A stretch of 64,000 nucleotides of DNA, from contig NZ_FNFB01000004.1 of the NCBI RefSeq assembly GCF_900100395.1, positions 1 through 64,000 on the forward strand. The letters are read 5' to 3'. This DNA comes from Nonomuraea maritima (GTDB lineage Bacteria > Actinomycetota > Actinomycetes > Streptosporangiales > Streptosporangiaceae). Shown here piece by piece: positions 16,235-24,577 of the stretch. Position numbers and translations under genes: made by a program. Every line of letters begins with the position of its first letter. The stretch's first letter is position 1. The notes under the pieces were generated by a model, which worked only from the letters and a program-made list of their open reading frames with translations, searched no databases and was not told the origin of the DNA.

Positions 16235-17236
16235 ATGGCCATGGTCAGCATCAAGGACGTCGCCGCCCGCGCCGGCGTCTCCCCGGGCACGGTCTCCAAC
16301 GTCCTCAACCGGCCCGGCAAGGTCGCCCCGGCGACGCGGGAGCGGGTCGAGGCGGCGATCAGCGAGCTCGGGTTCGTCCGCCACGGCTCGGCCTCCACGC
16401 TGCGCGCCGGCCACAGCCGCACGATCGGGCTGAGCGTGATCGACATCGGCAACCCGTTCTTCACCGAGGTCGCCGCCGGTGTCGAGGACGTCGTCAGCGA
16501 GCTCGGCTACGCCGTCATCCTCGGCAACTCGGCGGCCTCCCCCGAGAAGGAGGACCGCAACCTGCGGGTGCTGGCCGAGCACCGGGTGCGCGGCGTGCTG
16601 ATCACCCCCTCGGGCGAGGACACGGCCCGGCTCGACCGGCTGCGCGAGCACGGCATCAGCGTGGTGCTGGTCGACCACCCCGCCCACCGGCCCGACCAGT
16701 GCGCGGTCGCGGTGGACGACGTCGCGGGCGGCCGGGCGGCGGTCGCCCACCTGCTCGCGCGGGGCGCGCGCAGCATCGCGTACGTGACCGGCCCGCTCAC
16801 CATCCGCCAGTGCGTCGAGCGGCGGACGGGCGCCGAGGCGGCGATGCGGGAGGCCGGGCTCGACCCGGAGGGCCTGCGCGTGGTGCGGGCCGCGACGATG
16901 ACGGCCAAGGCGGGCGAGAAGGCCGCCGCGGAGCTCGTCGCGCAGGGGCTGCCCGAGGCGGTGTTCTGCGCCAACGACCTGCTCGCGCTCGGCGTCCTTC
17001 GCGCGCTGCTGCGGTCGGGGGTGCGGGTGCCCGACGACGTGGCGCTCATGGGCTACGACGACATCGACTTCGCCGCCGCCTCGACGGTGTCGCTCAGCTC
17101 GATGCGCCAGCCGACGTACCAGCTCGGGCGGATCGCCACCGAGCTGCTGCTCGACGAGTGCGACAACCCCGACACGCACGCGCATCAGCACATCATGTTC
17201 CAGCCGGAGCTCGTCGCCAGGGAGTCGACGCAATGA
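16235..17236 (+). CDS. LacI-family regulator of the rhamnose cluster
   Basis: This 333-residue LacI/GalR-type repressor has an N-terminal helix-turn-helix (VSIKDVAARAGVSPGTVSNV) and hinge helix, followed by a periplasmic-binding-protein-like sugar domain (GLSVIDIGNPFFTEVAAGVE, IAYVTGPLT, PEAVFCANDLLALG, DDVALMGYDDIDFA). It diverges from rhaM-rhaI-rhaEW, and rhaB overlaps its stop as ATGA, so an L-rhamnose or rhamnulose inducer is likely. The ATG at 16235 is used; another ATG lies 6 nt further on. Confidence 0.9.
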   Translation: MAMVSIKDVAARAGVSPGTVSNVLNRPGKVAPATRERVEAAISELGFVRHGSASTLRAGHSRTIGLSVIDIGNPFFTEVAAGVEDVVSELGYAVILGNSAASPEKEDRNLRVLAEHRVRGVLITPSGEDTARLDRLREHGISVVLVDHPAHRPDQCAVAVDDVAGGRAAVAHLLARGARSIAYVTGPLTIRQCVERRTGAEAAMREAGLDPEGLRVVRAATMTAKAGEKAAAELVAQGLPEAVFCANDLLALGVLRALLRSGVRVPDDVALMGYDDIDFAAASTVSLSSMRQPTYQLGRIATELLLDECDNPDTHAHQHIMFQPELVARESTQ

Positions 17237-18654
17237 GCCCTCATCCCCACCGTTTCGCCGCCGTCGACCTCGGAGCCTCCAGCGGACGGGTCATGGTGGC
17301 CGACCTGTCGGACGGACTCTCGCTGACCGAGGTGCACCGATTCCCCAACGGCCCGGTGCGCGTGGCGGACCGCCTGCACTGGGACATCCTCGGCCTCTAC
17401 CGCGAGATCCTGGCCGGGCTGCGCGACGCGGGGCCTGTCTCCTCGATCGGCGTCGACTCGTGGGCCGTCGACTACGGACTGCTCGACGAGCGCGGCGCGC
17501 TGCTGGGCAACCCCGTCCACTACCGTGACGACCGCACGCGCGGCGTGGCCGAGCGGGTCGCCGCGGACGTCGGCGCCGACACCCTCTACGACGTCTCCGG
17601 CCTGCAGGTGCTGCCCTTCAACACCGTCTACCAGCTGCTCGCCGACCGGCTCGACGGGGCGGCCACGATGCTGCTGATCCCCGACCTGATCGGCTACTGG
17701 CTGACGGGAGAGCTGGGCGCCGAGGTCACCAACGCCTCGACGACGGGCCTGCTCGACGTGCGCACCCGCTCGTGGGCGACGTCCCTGGCGAAGCGGCTCG
17801 GCCTGCCCCCGGGCATCCTGCCGCCGCTGCGGCAGCCGGGTGAGGCGGTCGGCGGGCTGCGGCGCGACGTGGCGGCCGAGATCGGCTGGACGGCGCCCGT
17901 ACGCGCGGTCGGGTCGCACGACACGGCCTCGGCCGTGGCCGCCGTGCCTGCCACGGGTCCTGCCTTCGCCTACGTCTCGTGCGGCACCTGGTCGCTGGCC
18001 GGGGTGGAGCTGCCCGGCCCGGTGCTGACGCCCGAGAGCCGCGCCGCCAACTTCACCAACGAGGCGGGCATCGACGGCACCGTCCGCTACCTGCGCAACG
18101 TCATGGGCCTGTGGCTGCTGCAGGAGTGCCTGCGTGCCTGGCCCGGCTCCGACCTGGGCGAGCTGCTGGCCGCAGCCGAGCGGGAGCGGCCGTTCGCCGC
18201 CGTGGTCAACCCCGACGAGCCCGTCTTCCTGCCGCCGGGCGACATGCCGGCGCGGATCGCCGCCGAGTGCCGCCGCACCGGCCAGCGGCCGCCGTCGTCA
18301 CCCGCCGCGTACGTGCGGTGCGTGCTGGAGAGCCTGGCGCTCGGGCACCGGCGGGCCGTGCGGCAGGCGGCGCGGTTGTCGGGCCGCACGGTCGAGGTCG
18401 TCCATCTGGTGGGCGGCGGGTCGCGCAACGAGCTGCTGTGCCGGCTCACCGCCGACGCGTGCGGGCTGCCGGTCGTGGCCGGGCCTGCGGAGGCGACCGC
18501 GCTCGGCAACGTGCTCGTGCAGGCGCGCGCCGCCGGGCTGGTCGCGGATCTGGCCGAGACGCGCGCGCTGGTGGCGTCGTCGCAGCCGCTGCGCCGCTAC
18601 GAGCCGGCCGGCGACGCGGCCGCGTGGGACGAGGCCGACGCCCGCGCGTTCTGA
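17233..18654 (+). CDS. rhaB: Rhamnulokinase
   Basis: This 473-residue FGGY-family sugar kinase phosphorylates L-rhamnulose at C1. The phosphate-binding start is FAAVDLGASSGRVMVA, the sugar-binding loop includes IGVDSWAVDYGLLD, and the second phosphate loop is in AYVSCGTWSLAG and VVHLVGGGSRNELLC. The combination ASSGR, DSWAVDYG and GTWSL is typical of rhamnulokinase. It is coupled to the LacI-family gene by a 4-nt overlap, which ties that regulator to rhamnose. No sugar transporter is encoded in this cluster. Confidence 0.94.
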   Translation: MSPHPHRFAAVDLGASSGRVMVADLSDGLSLTEVHRFPNGPVRVADRLHWDILGLYREILAGLRDAGPVSSIGVDSWAVDYGLLDERGALLGNPVHYRDDRTRGVAERVAADVGADTLYDVSGLQVLPFNTVYQLLADRLDGAATMLLIPDLIGYWLTGELGAEVTNASTTGLLDVRTRSWATSLAKRLGLPPGILPPLRQPGEAVGGLRRDVAAEIGWTAPVRAVGSHDTASAVAAVPATGPAFAYVSCGTWSLAGVELPGPVLTPESRAANFTNEAGIDGTVRYLRNVMGLWLLQECLRAWPGSDLGELLAAAERERPFAAVVNPDEPVFLPPGDMPARIAAECRRTGQRPPSSPAAYVRCVLESLALGHRRAVRQAARLSGRTVEVVHLVGGGSRNELLCRLTADACGLPVVAGPAEATALGNVLVQARAAGLVADLAETRALVASSQPLRRYEPAGDAAAWDEADARAF

Positions 18655-18734
18655 ACCGCTCTGACCTGCGTCTTCCGTTTTCCCCCTTCTGCTTCAGGGC
18701 AGGACTCGTGCCACGGGGGGCATCGGGGGGTGTC

Positions 18735-21700
18735 ATGGATTTCGCGTGGCCGCTGCTGCGGCAGCTGACCGGCAAGGACCGTACGGCGCGGGGTGAGGCG
18801 GCGAAGTCGGCCAAGACGGCGGCGCTGCGGGCGCGTACGGAGACCGCCGACCGGGTGGTCAAGTCCGTCTGTCCGTACTGCGCGGTCGGCTGCGGCCAGA
18901 ACGTGTACGTACGGGACGAGAAGGTCATCCAGATCGAAGGTGATCCCGACTCGCCCATCAGCCGGGGCCGGCTGTGCCCCAAGGGCGCGGCCAGCCTGCA
19001 GCTCACCACCGGCCCCGGCCGCCGGCACAAGGCGCTCTACCGGCCGCCGGGCGGTGCCGACTGGGAGGAGATCGACCTCGACCGGGCCATGGACATGGTG
19101 GCCGACCGGATCATCGCCACCCGGCGCGAGACGTGGGAGTGGGAGAAGGACGGCCTGCGCACCGCCCGGACGATGGGGATCGCGAGCCTCGGCGGCGCCA
19201 CGCTGGACAACGAGGAGAACTACCTCATCAAGAAGCTGCTCACGGCGCTCGGCGTGGTGCAGATCGAGAACCAGGCGCGGGTCTGCCACAGCTCGAGCGT
19301 GGTGGGCCTCGGCTCGTCGTTCGGCCGCGGCGGGGCGACCACGTTCATGCAGGACCTCCAGCACTCCGACTGCGTGGTCATCCAGGGCTCGAACTTCGCC
19401 GAGGCGCACCCGGTGGGGTTCCAGTGGGTGATGGAGGCCAAGGCGCGCGGCGCGGTCATCATCCACGTCGACCCGCGCTTCACGCGCACCAGCGCGCTGG
19501 CCGACGTGCACGTGCCCATCCGTCCCGGCTCGGACGTGGCCTTCGTCGGCGGGCTCATCAACTACGTCCTGGACAACGAGCTGTACTTCCGCGAGTACGT
19601 GCTCAACTACACCAACGCCGCCACGATCCTGCGCGAGGACTACCGCGACACCGAGGACCTGGACGGCGTCTTCTCCGGCTTCGACCCGGACAGCCGCGAG
19701 TACGACACGACGTCCTGGCAGTACGTCGGCATGGAGGCGGTCGCCGCCTCGGGCCGGCGCGAGCAGCACTACGAGGAGCGCACCGAACAGGAGCGCACCG
19801 GGCACGAGCCGCCCGGCCGCGCCGAGATGCACGGCAGCGCGGGCGCCCCGATGGACGGCACCCCGGAGCGCGACGAGACGCTGCGCCACCCGCGCTGCGT
19901 CCTTCAGGTGCTGCGCCGCCACTTCGCCCGCTACACCCCCGAGATGGTGGAACGGACGTGCGGCGTGCCGCGCCACCTGTTCGAGGAGGTCTGCCGCCGC
20001 CTGACGGAGAACTCGGGGCCGGACAAGACCGCCGAGTTCGTCTACGCGGTCGGCTGGACCCAGCACAGCGACGGCTCGCAGTTCATCCGCTCTGCCTGCA
20101 TCCTGCAGCTCCTGCTGGGCAACATCGGCCGCCCTGGCGGCGGCATCCAGGCGCTGCGCGGGCACGCCAGCATCCAGGGCTCCAGCGACATCCCGACGCT
20201 GTTCAACCTGCTGCCCGGCTACCTGCCGATGCCGTACGCGCACGAGCACGAGGGGCTGCGGGACTTCCTGCAGGCCGACGCGCCGCCCAAGGGCTTCTGG
20301 GCCAACATGCCCGCGTACATGATCAGCCTGCTCAAGGCGTGGTGGGGCGACGCGGCCCAGCCCGACAACGACTTCCGGTTCGGCTGGCTGCCGCGGCTGA
20401 CCGGCTCGCACAGCACGTACGACACCGTGCTCGAGCAGCTGAACGGCGTGTGCAAGGGCTACTTCCTGCTCGGCGAGAACCCGGCGGTCGGCTCGGCCAA
20501 CGCCAAGATGCAGCGCCTCGGCATGGCCCAGCTCGACTGGCTGGTGGTGCGCGACTTCACCCTGATCGAGAGCGCCACCTGGTGGAAGGACGGCCCGGAG
20601 ATCGAGACGGGCGAGCTGCGCACGGCCGACATCGGCACGGAGGTGTTCTTCTTCCCCGCGGCCTGCCACACGGAGAAGTGCGGCAGCTTCACCAACACCA
20701 ACCGGTGGCTGCAGTGGCGCCATCAGGCCGTCGAACCGGAAGGCGACGCCCGCAGCGACCTGTGGTTCATGTACCACATGGGCCGCATCATCCGCGAGAA
20801 GCTGGCCGGCTCGACCGACCCGATGGACGAGCCGGTGCTCAACCTCACCTGGGACTACCCGGTGAGCGGCCCGACCGCCGAGCCGTCGGCGGAGGCGGTG
20901 CTGGCCGAGATCAACGGCGTCGACGCGCACGGACGGCCGCTGTCCGGCTACCACGAGCTGAAGTCCGACGGCTCGACGCGCTGCGGCTGCTGGATCTACA
21001 GCGGCGTGTACGCCGACGGCGTCAACCAGGCCGCCCGCCGCAAGCCGCACACCGAGCAGGACTGGATCGCCGCCGAGTGGGCGTGGGCGTGGCCGGCCAA
21101 CCGGCGCATCCTCTACAACCGCGCCTCGGCCCGGCCCGACGGCAGCCCGTGGAGCGAGCGCAAGCGGCTCGTCTGGTGGGACGAGCAGGCCGGCCGGTGG
21201 ACCGGCCACGACGTGCCCGACTTCGAGGCGGACAAGAGCCCCGGCTACCGTCCGCCGCCCGAGGCGAGGGGCGCCGAGGCGCTGTCGGGCGTCGACCCGT
21301 TCATCATGCAGGCCGACGGCAAGGGCTGGCTGTTCGCGCCCGCCGGGGTGGTGGACGGTCCGCTGCCCACCCACTACGAGCCGCAGGACTCGCCGGTGCC
21401 CAATCCGTTCCACGGTCACCAGCGCAACCCGGCGCGCAAGGTGTACGAGCACGAGCACAACCGCTACCAGCCGAGCGGCAACGAGCCGGGCTCGAACGTC
21501 TACCCGTACGTGGTGACGACGTACCGGCTGACCGAGCACTTCACGGCGGGCGGGATGAGCCGGTTCACGCCGTACCTGTCGGAGCTGCAGCCGGAGATGT
21601 TCTGCGAGGTGTCGCCGGAGCTCGCCGCCGAGCGCGGGCTCGTGCACGGCGACTGGGCGACGATCGTCACGGCGCGCAACGCGATCGAGGCGCGGGTGAT

Positions 21701-21977
21701 GGTGACCGACCGGATCCCGTCCCTGCATCTCAACGGACGCGTCCTGCACCAGATCGGGCTGCCCTTCCACTTCGGGCCGAACGGTATGGCGACGGGTGAC
21801 GCGGCCAACGAGCTGGCGTCGATCTCGCTCGACCCGAACTCGCACATCCAGGAGGTCAAGGCCATGGCGGCGGACATCCGTCCGGGCCGGCGGCCGCGCG
21901 GTCCCGCGCTGCCCGAGCTCGTCAGGTCCTACCAGCGACGCGCGGGCGTGACCGCCGGCACCGGAACGGAGGCCTGA
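18735..21977 (+). CDS. fdnG: Formate dehydrogenase, molybdopterin catalytic subunit (Cys form)
   Basis: This molybdopterin oxidoreductase of 1080 residues resembles the FdnG/FdoG alpha subunit and would oxidise formate to CO2. A [4Fe-4S] site is formed by Cys46, Cys49, Cys53 and Cys81. The metal ligand is Cys184 (RVCHSSS, codon TGC at 19284-19286) where the E. coli enzymes carry selenocysteine. The C-terminal molybdopterin dinucleotide domain includes LHLNGRVLHQIGLPFHFG. No twin-arginine signal is seen before the Fe-S site, so a cytoplasm-facing active site is suggested. The ATG at 18735 follows a G-rich site; a longer open frame upstream overlaps rhaB and is rejected. Confidence 0.9.
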   Translation: MDFAWPLLRQLTGKDRTARGEAAKSAKTAALRARTETADRVVKSVCPYCAVGCGQNVYVRDEKVIQIEGDPDSPISRGRLCPKGAASLQLTTGPGRRHKALYRPPGGADWEEIDLDRAMDMVADRIIATRRETWEWEKDGLRTARTMGIASLGGATLDNEENYLIKKLLTALGVVQIENQARVCHSSSVVGLGSSFGRGGATTFMQDLQHSDCVVIQGSNFAEAHPVGFQWVMEAKARGAVIIHVDPRFTRTSALADVHVPIRPGSDVAFVGGLINYVLDNELYFREYVLNYTNAATILREDYRDTEDLDGVFSGFDPDSREYDTTSWQYVGMEAVAASGRREQHYEERTEQERTGHEPPGRAEMHGSAGAPMDGTPERDETLRHPRCVLQVLRRHFARYTPEMVERTCGVPRHLFEEVCRRLTENSGPDKTAEFVYAVGWTQHSDGSQFIRSACILQLLLGNIGRPGGGIQALRGHASIQGSSDIPTLFNLLPGYLPMPYAHEHEGLRDFLQADAPPKGFWANMPAYMISLLKAWWGDAAQPDNDFRFGWLPRLTGSHSTYDTVLEQLNGVCKGYFLLGENPAVGSANAKMQRLGMAQLDWLVVRDFTLIESATWWKDGPEIETGELRTADIGTEVFFFPAACHTEKCGSFTNTNRWLQWRHQAVEPEGDARSDLWFMYHMGRIIREKLAGSTDPMDEPVLNLTWDYPVSGPTAEPSAEAVLAEINGVDAHGRPLSGYHELKSDGSTRCGCWIYSGVYADGVNQAARRKPHTEQDWIAAEWAWAWPANRRILYNRASARPDGSPWSERKRLVWWDEQAGRWTGHDVPDFEADKSPGYRPPPEARGAEALSGVDPFIMQADGKGWLFAPAGVVDGPLPTHYEPQDSPVPNPFHGHQRNPARKVYEHEHNRYQPSGNEPGSNVYPYVVTTYRLTEHFTAGGMSRFTPYLSELQPEMFCEVSPELAAERGLVHGDWATIVTARNAIEARVMVTDRIPSLHLNGRVLHQIGLPFHFGPNGMATGDAANELASISLDPNSHIQEVKAMAADIRPGRRPRGPALPELVRSYQRRAGVTAGTGTEA

Positions 21978-21978
21978 G

Positions 21979-22848
21979 ATGGCGTTCGACCTGGACCACA
22001 GCCTCGCCGAGCAGCCGACGGACGGCCACCGCCGGGTGGGGTTCTTCACCGACACGAGCATCTGCATCGGGTGCAAGGCGTGCGAGGTGGCCTGCAAGGA
22101 GTGGAACGACGTCCCCGAGGACGGCCTCGACTTCACCGGCATGTCGTACGACAACACCGTGGGGCTGAGCGCCGACACCTGGCGGCACGTCGCCTTCATC
22201 GAGCAGCGCCGCCCGCTCGGGCACCAGGAGCCGGGCGTCGGCGAGATGGACTTCCGCTGGCTGATGGCCTCCGACGTGTGCAAGCACTGCACGCACGCGG
22301 CCTGCCTGGACGTCTGCCCGACCGGCTCGCTGTTCCGCACCGAGTACGGCACCGTCGTGGTGCAGGAGGACGTCTGCAACGGCTGCGGGTACTGCGTGCC
22401 CGCGTGCCCGTTCGGGGTGATCGGCAAGCGCGAGACCACGGGCGTGGCGGCCAAGTGCACGATGTGCTACGACCGCCTGCCCGCCGGGGAGCAGCCCGCC
22501 TGCGCCAAGACGTGCCCGACCGACTCCATCCAGTTCGGCGACCTCGACGAGCTGCGCGAGCGCGCCGACCGGCGGCTGGCGCAGGTGCGGGAGGCGGGCA
22601 TGACCTCCGCCCGCCTGTACGGGCACGACCCTGACGACGGCGTCGGCGGCACGGGCGCGTTCTTCCTGCTGCTGGACGAGCCCGAGGTGTACGGCCTGCC
22701 GCCCGACCCGGTCGTGACGACCAAGGACCTGCCGTCGATGTGGCGGCACGTGGGGGTCGCGGCGGTCGCCCTGCTCGCGGGCGTCGCGGCGGCGGCATGG
22801 GGACGGACCGGCTCGGGCACCACCGGGCCGAGGGGGAGGATCCGATGA
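21979..22848 (+). CDS. fdnH: Formate dehydrogenase iron-sulfur subunit
   Basis: This 289-residue electron-transfer subunit resembles FdnH/HybA-type ferredoxins with four [4Fe-4S] binding groups: CIGCKACEVACKEWNDVP, CKHCTHAACLDVCPTGSL, CNGCGYCVPACPFG and the CTMCYDRL...CAKTCPTDSI pair. A single C-terminal membrane helix (about residues 255-275) would anchor it. It begins 2 nt after the alpha subunit stop and overlaps the membrane subunit as ATGA, so the three subunits are coupled. Confidence 0.92.
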   Translation: MAFDLDHSLAEQPTDGHRRVGFFTDTSICIGCKACEVACKEWNDVPEDGLDFTGMSYDNTVGLSADTWRHVAFIEQRRPLGHQEPGVGEMDFRWLMASDVCKHCTHAACLDVCPTGSLFRTEYGTVVVQEDVCNGCGYCVPACPFGVIGKRETTGVAAKCTMCYDRLPAGEQPACAKTCPTDSIQFGDLDELRERADRRLAQVREAGMTSARLYGHDPDDGVGGTGAFFLLLDEPEVYGLPPDPVVTTKDLPSMWRHVGVAAVALLAGVAAAAWGRTGSGTTGPRGRIR

Positions 22849-23840
22849 GCCAGACCGACGTCCGGATGGACGGCTCGGCCGAGACCCGCGCCGACCGCGA
22901 GGCCACGCCCGGCTCGGCGGGCCGCCGCCGCGAGCGGCTCGTGCCGCAGTCGTCGCCGGCCGACTCCTACTACGGACGGCCCGTCCTGAACGAGCCTCCG
23001 TGGCACGCGCCCGACATCGCGGGCTACCTCTTCCTCGGCGGCCTGGCGGGGGCGTCGTCGGCGCTGGCCGCCGCGGCCGAGCTCACGGGCAGGCCGACGC
23101 TGGCCCGGGTGAGCAAGGTGGGGGCGCTGGGGGCGCTCGGCGGCTCGCTCTACTGCCTGATCCACGACCTCGGCCGGCCCGAGCGCTTCCTCAACATGCT
23201 GCGGGTGTTCAAGGTGACCTCGCCGATGAGCGTCGGCACCTGGATCCTCACCGCGTACGGCCCGCAGGCCGGGTGCGCGGCGGCCACCGACCTGTCGGGA
23301 CGGTTCCCGGGCCTCGGCCGGGCGGCCGGTGTGGGCGCGGCGGTCACGGGGGCGGGCGTCGCCACGTACACCGCGGCGCTGATCTCCGACACGGCGGTGC
23401 CCGCCTGGCACGACGGCTACCGGGAGCTGCCGTTCCTGTTCGCCGGGTCGGCGGCGGCCGCCGCGGGCGGGCTCGGCCTGCTGGCCGCGCCGCTGGACGA
23501 GGCCGGCCCCGCCCGGAGGCTCGCGCTGCTCGGCGCTGCCGTGGAGTGCGTGGCCGCCACCCGGATGGAGCGGCGGCTCGGCCCGGTGGGCGAGCCGCTG
23601 CGGCGCAGCGTGCTGATGCGGCTGGGCGAGGCGCTGAGCCTGGCCGGCGCGCTGGCCGGGGCGAGCATGGGCCGCCGCAGCCGGGTCGCGGCGATGGCGG
23701 CCGGGGCCGCCCTGCTCGCGGGTTCTGCCTGCACCCGGTTCGGCGTCTTCCGGGCCGGCATCGAGTCGGCAAACGATCCCAAGTACACCGTCCAGCCGCA
23801 GCGCAGGCGGCTGGCCAAAGCGAGAGCGGAGCTCACATGA
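22845..23840 (+). CDS. nrfD: NrfD/PsrC-type membrane subunit of formate dehydrogenase
   Basis: This 331-residue polytopic protein replaces the cytochrome b subunit of enteric formate dehydrogenase-N. About eight hydrophobic helices follow a polar N-terminus of some 50 residues. Family features include YGRPVLNEPPWHAPDIAGYL, HDLGRPERFLNMLRVFK, and SPMSVGTWIL. NrfD-like subunits usually pass electrons to quinone without haem. The ATG at 22845 follows GGGGGAGGA and overlaps the previous stop; its own stop overlaps a 37-codon frame. Confidence 0.88.
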   Translation: MSQTDVRMDGSAETRADREATPGSAGRRRERLVPQSSPADSYYGRPVLNEPPWHAPDIAGYLFLGGLAGASSALAAAAELTGRPTLARVSKVGALGALGGSLYCLIHDLGRPERFLNMLRVFKVTSPMSVGTWILTAYGPQAGCAAATDLSGRFPGLGRAAGVGAAVTGAGVATYTAALISDTAVPAWHDGYRELPFLFAGSAAAAAGGLGLLAAPLDEAGPARRLALLGAAVECVAATRMERRLGPVGEPLRRSVLMRLGEALSLAGALAGASMGRRSRVAAMAAGAALLAGSACTRFGVFRAGIESANDPKYTVQPQRRRLAKARAELT

Positions 23841-23950
23841 AGCGCGAGATCGTCGAGTACCTGCCGTTCCTCGGCATCGTGGCCGTCATCTGCACGGCGT
23901 CCTGGCTGGCCGGTCGTTCGGCCCTCACCAAGAGACCGGTACGCCGCTGA
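23837..23950 (+). CDS. 37-residue single-helix membrane peptide coupled to nrfD
   Basis: A short open frame starts with an ATGA overlap on nrfD and ends with TGA at 23948-23950. It encodes MKREIVEYLPFLGIVAVIC..., with one hydrophobic helix of about 18 residues and a basic tail (KRPVRR). The overlap, the sensible amphipathic layout and the location at the end of the fdh operon suggest a real small subunit or assembly peptide of the membrane complex. I know of no named family for it. Confidence 0.6.
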   Translation: MKREIVEYLPFLGIVAVICTASWLAGRSALTKRPVRR

Positions 23951-23974
23951 GGCGCCGGGCCTTACCATCAGCAG

Positions 23975-24511
23975 ATGACCGAAAAGACCGAAACCACGCC
24001 CGCCTGGCTCTCGCCGGAAGAACTCGAGTCGGTGCGCGGCCGGATGCCGATCCTCTACATCGACGCCGTCCCGGTGCGGGTCGACGACACCGGTGTGGTC
24101 ACCCGGGTCGGGCTGCTGCTGCGGATCCACTCGGACGGCACGGTCAGCCGGGCGCTGGTCTCGGGACGGGTGCTGCACCACGAGCGCATCCGCGACGCGC
24201 TCATGCGTCATCTGGAGAAGGATCTCGGCCCGGTGGCGTTGCCGAACATCCCGCCGTCGCCGCAGCCGTTCACGGTCGCCGAGTACTTCCCCACGCCGGG
24301 CGTGACCCCCTACCACGACGCGCGCCAGCACGCGGTGTCGCTGGCCTACATCGTGCCGGTGGCGGGCGACTGCCGTCCGCGGCAGGACGCCCTCGACCTG
24401 GTGTGGTTCACGCCGGAGGAGGTGGCCTCCCCCGCGGTGCAGGGCGAGATGACCGGCGGGCAGGGCGTGCTGCTGAAGCAGGCACTGGCCCACGTGGGCC
24501 GGCTCGTCTGA
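23975..24511 (+). CDS. DUF4916 / NUDIX-like protein
   Basis: This 178-residue protein has the pattern WLSPEELESVRGRMPILYIDAVPVRVD...VTRVGLLLRI and VSLAYIVPVAGDCRPRQDALDLVWFTPEE, typical of the actinobacterial DUF4916 family, which shares the NUDIX fold outline. A canonical NUDIX box with its Glu cluster is not visible, so hydrolase activity is doubtful. There is no ribosome-binding site; TACCAT at 23963-23968 lies 6 nt before the ATG, so the message is probably leaderless and separate from the fdh operon. Confidence 0.75.
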   Translation: MTEKTETTPAWLSPEELESVRGRMPILYIDAVPVRVDDTGVVTRVGLLLRIHSDGTVSRALVSGRVLHHERIRDALMRHLEKDLGPVALPNIPPSPQPFTVAEYFPTPGVTPYHDARQHAVSLAYIVPVAGDCRPRQDALDLVWFTPEEVASPAVQGEMTGGQGVLLKQALAHVGRLV

Positions 24512-24545
24512 CGGCCGCCCCGGCCCGGGCTCTTTCCTGACGTGC

Positions 24546-24569
24546 GGCCGGGTCCCCCTGGACCCGGCC
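24546..24569. terminator. Bidirectional hairpin terminator
   Basis: A perfect 10-bp stem (GGCCGGGTCC/GGACCCGGCC) with loop CCCT sits between the convergent DUF4916 and sulfatase genes. Confidence 0.75.
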
Positions 24570-24577
24570 GGCACCCG

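Noticed and set aside
17979-18734. Upstream extension of the formate dehydrogenase alpha frame
   Set aside because: It overlaps rhaB out of frame, adds 252 residues of Arg/Ala-rich sequence with no Tat motif, and the ATG at 18735 has a ribosome-binding site.
19284-19286. Selenocysteine in formate dehydrogenase
   Set aside because: The codon at the ligand position is TGC (Cys), not TGA, so no Sec insertion is needed.
18597-22460. Very long open frame (about 1287 codons) on the minus strand opposite the formate dehydrogenase genes
   Set aside because: It is the mirror of two clear genes with conserved Fe-S and molybdopterin motifs; the translation is dominated by Arg, Val, Gly and His repeats and has no family features.
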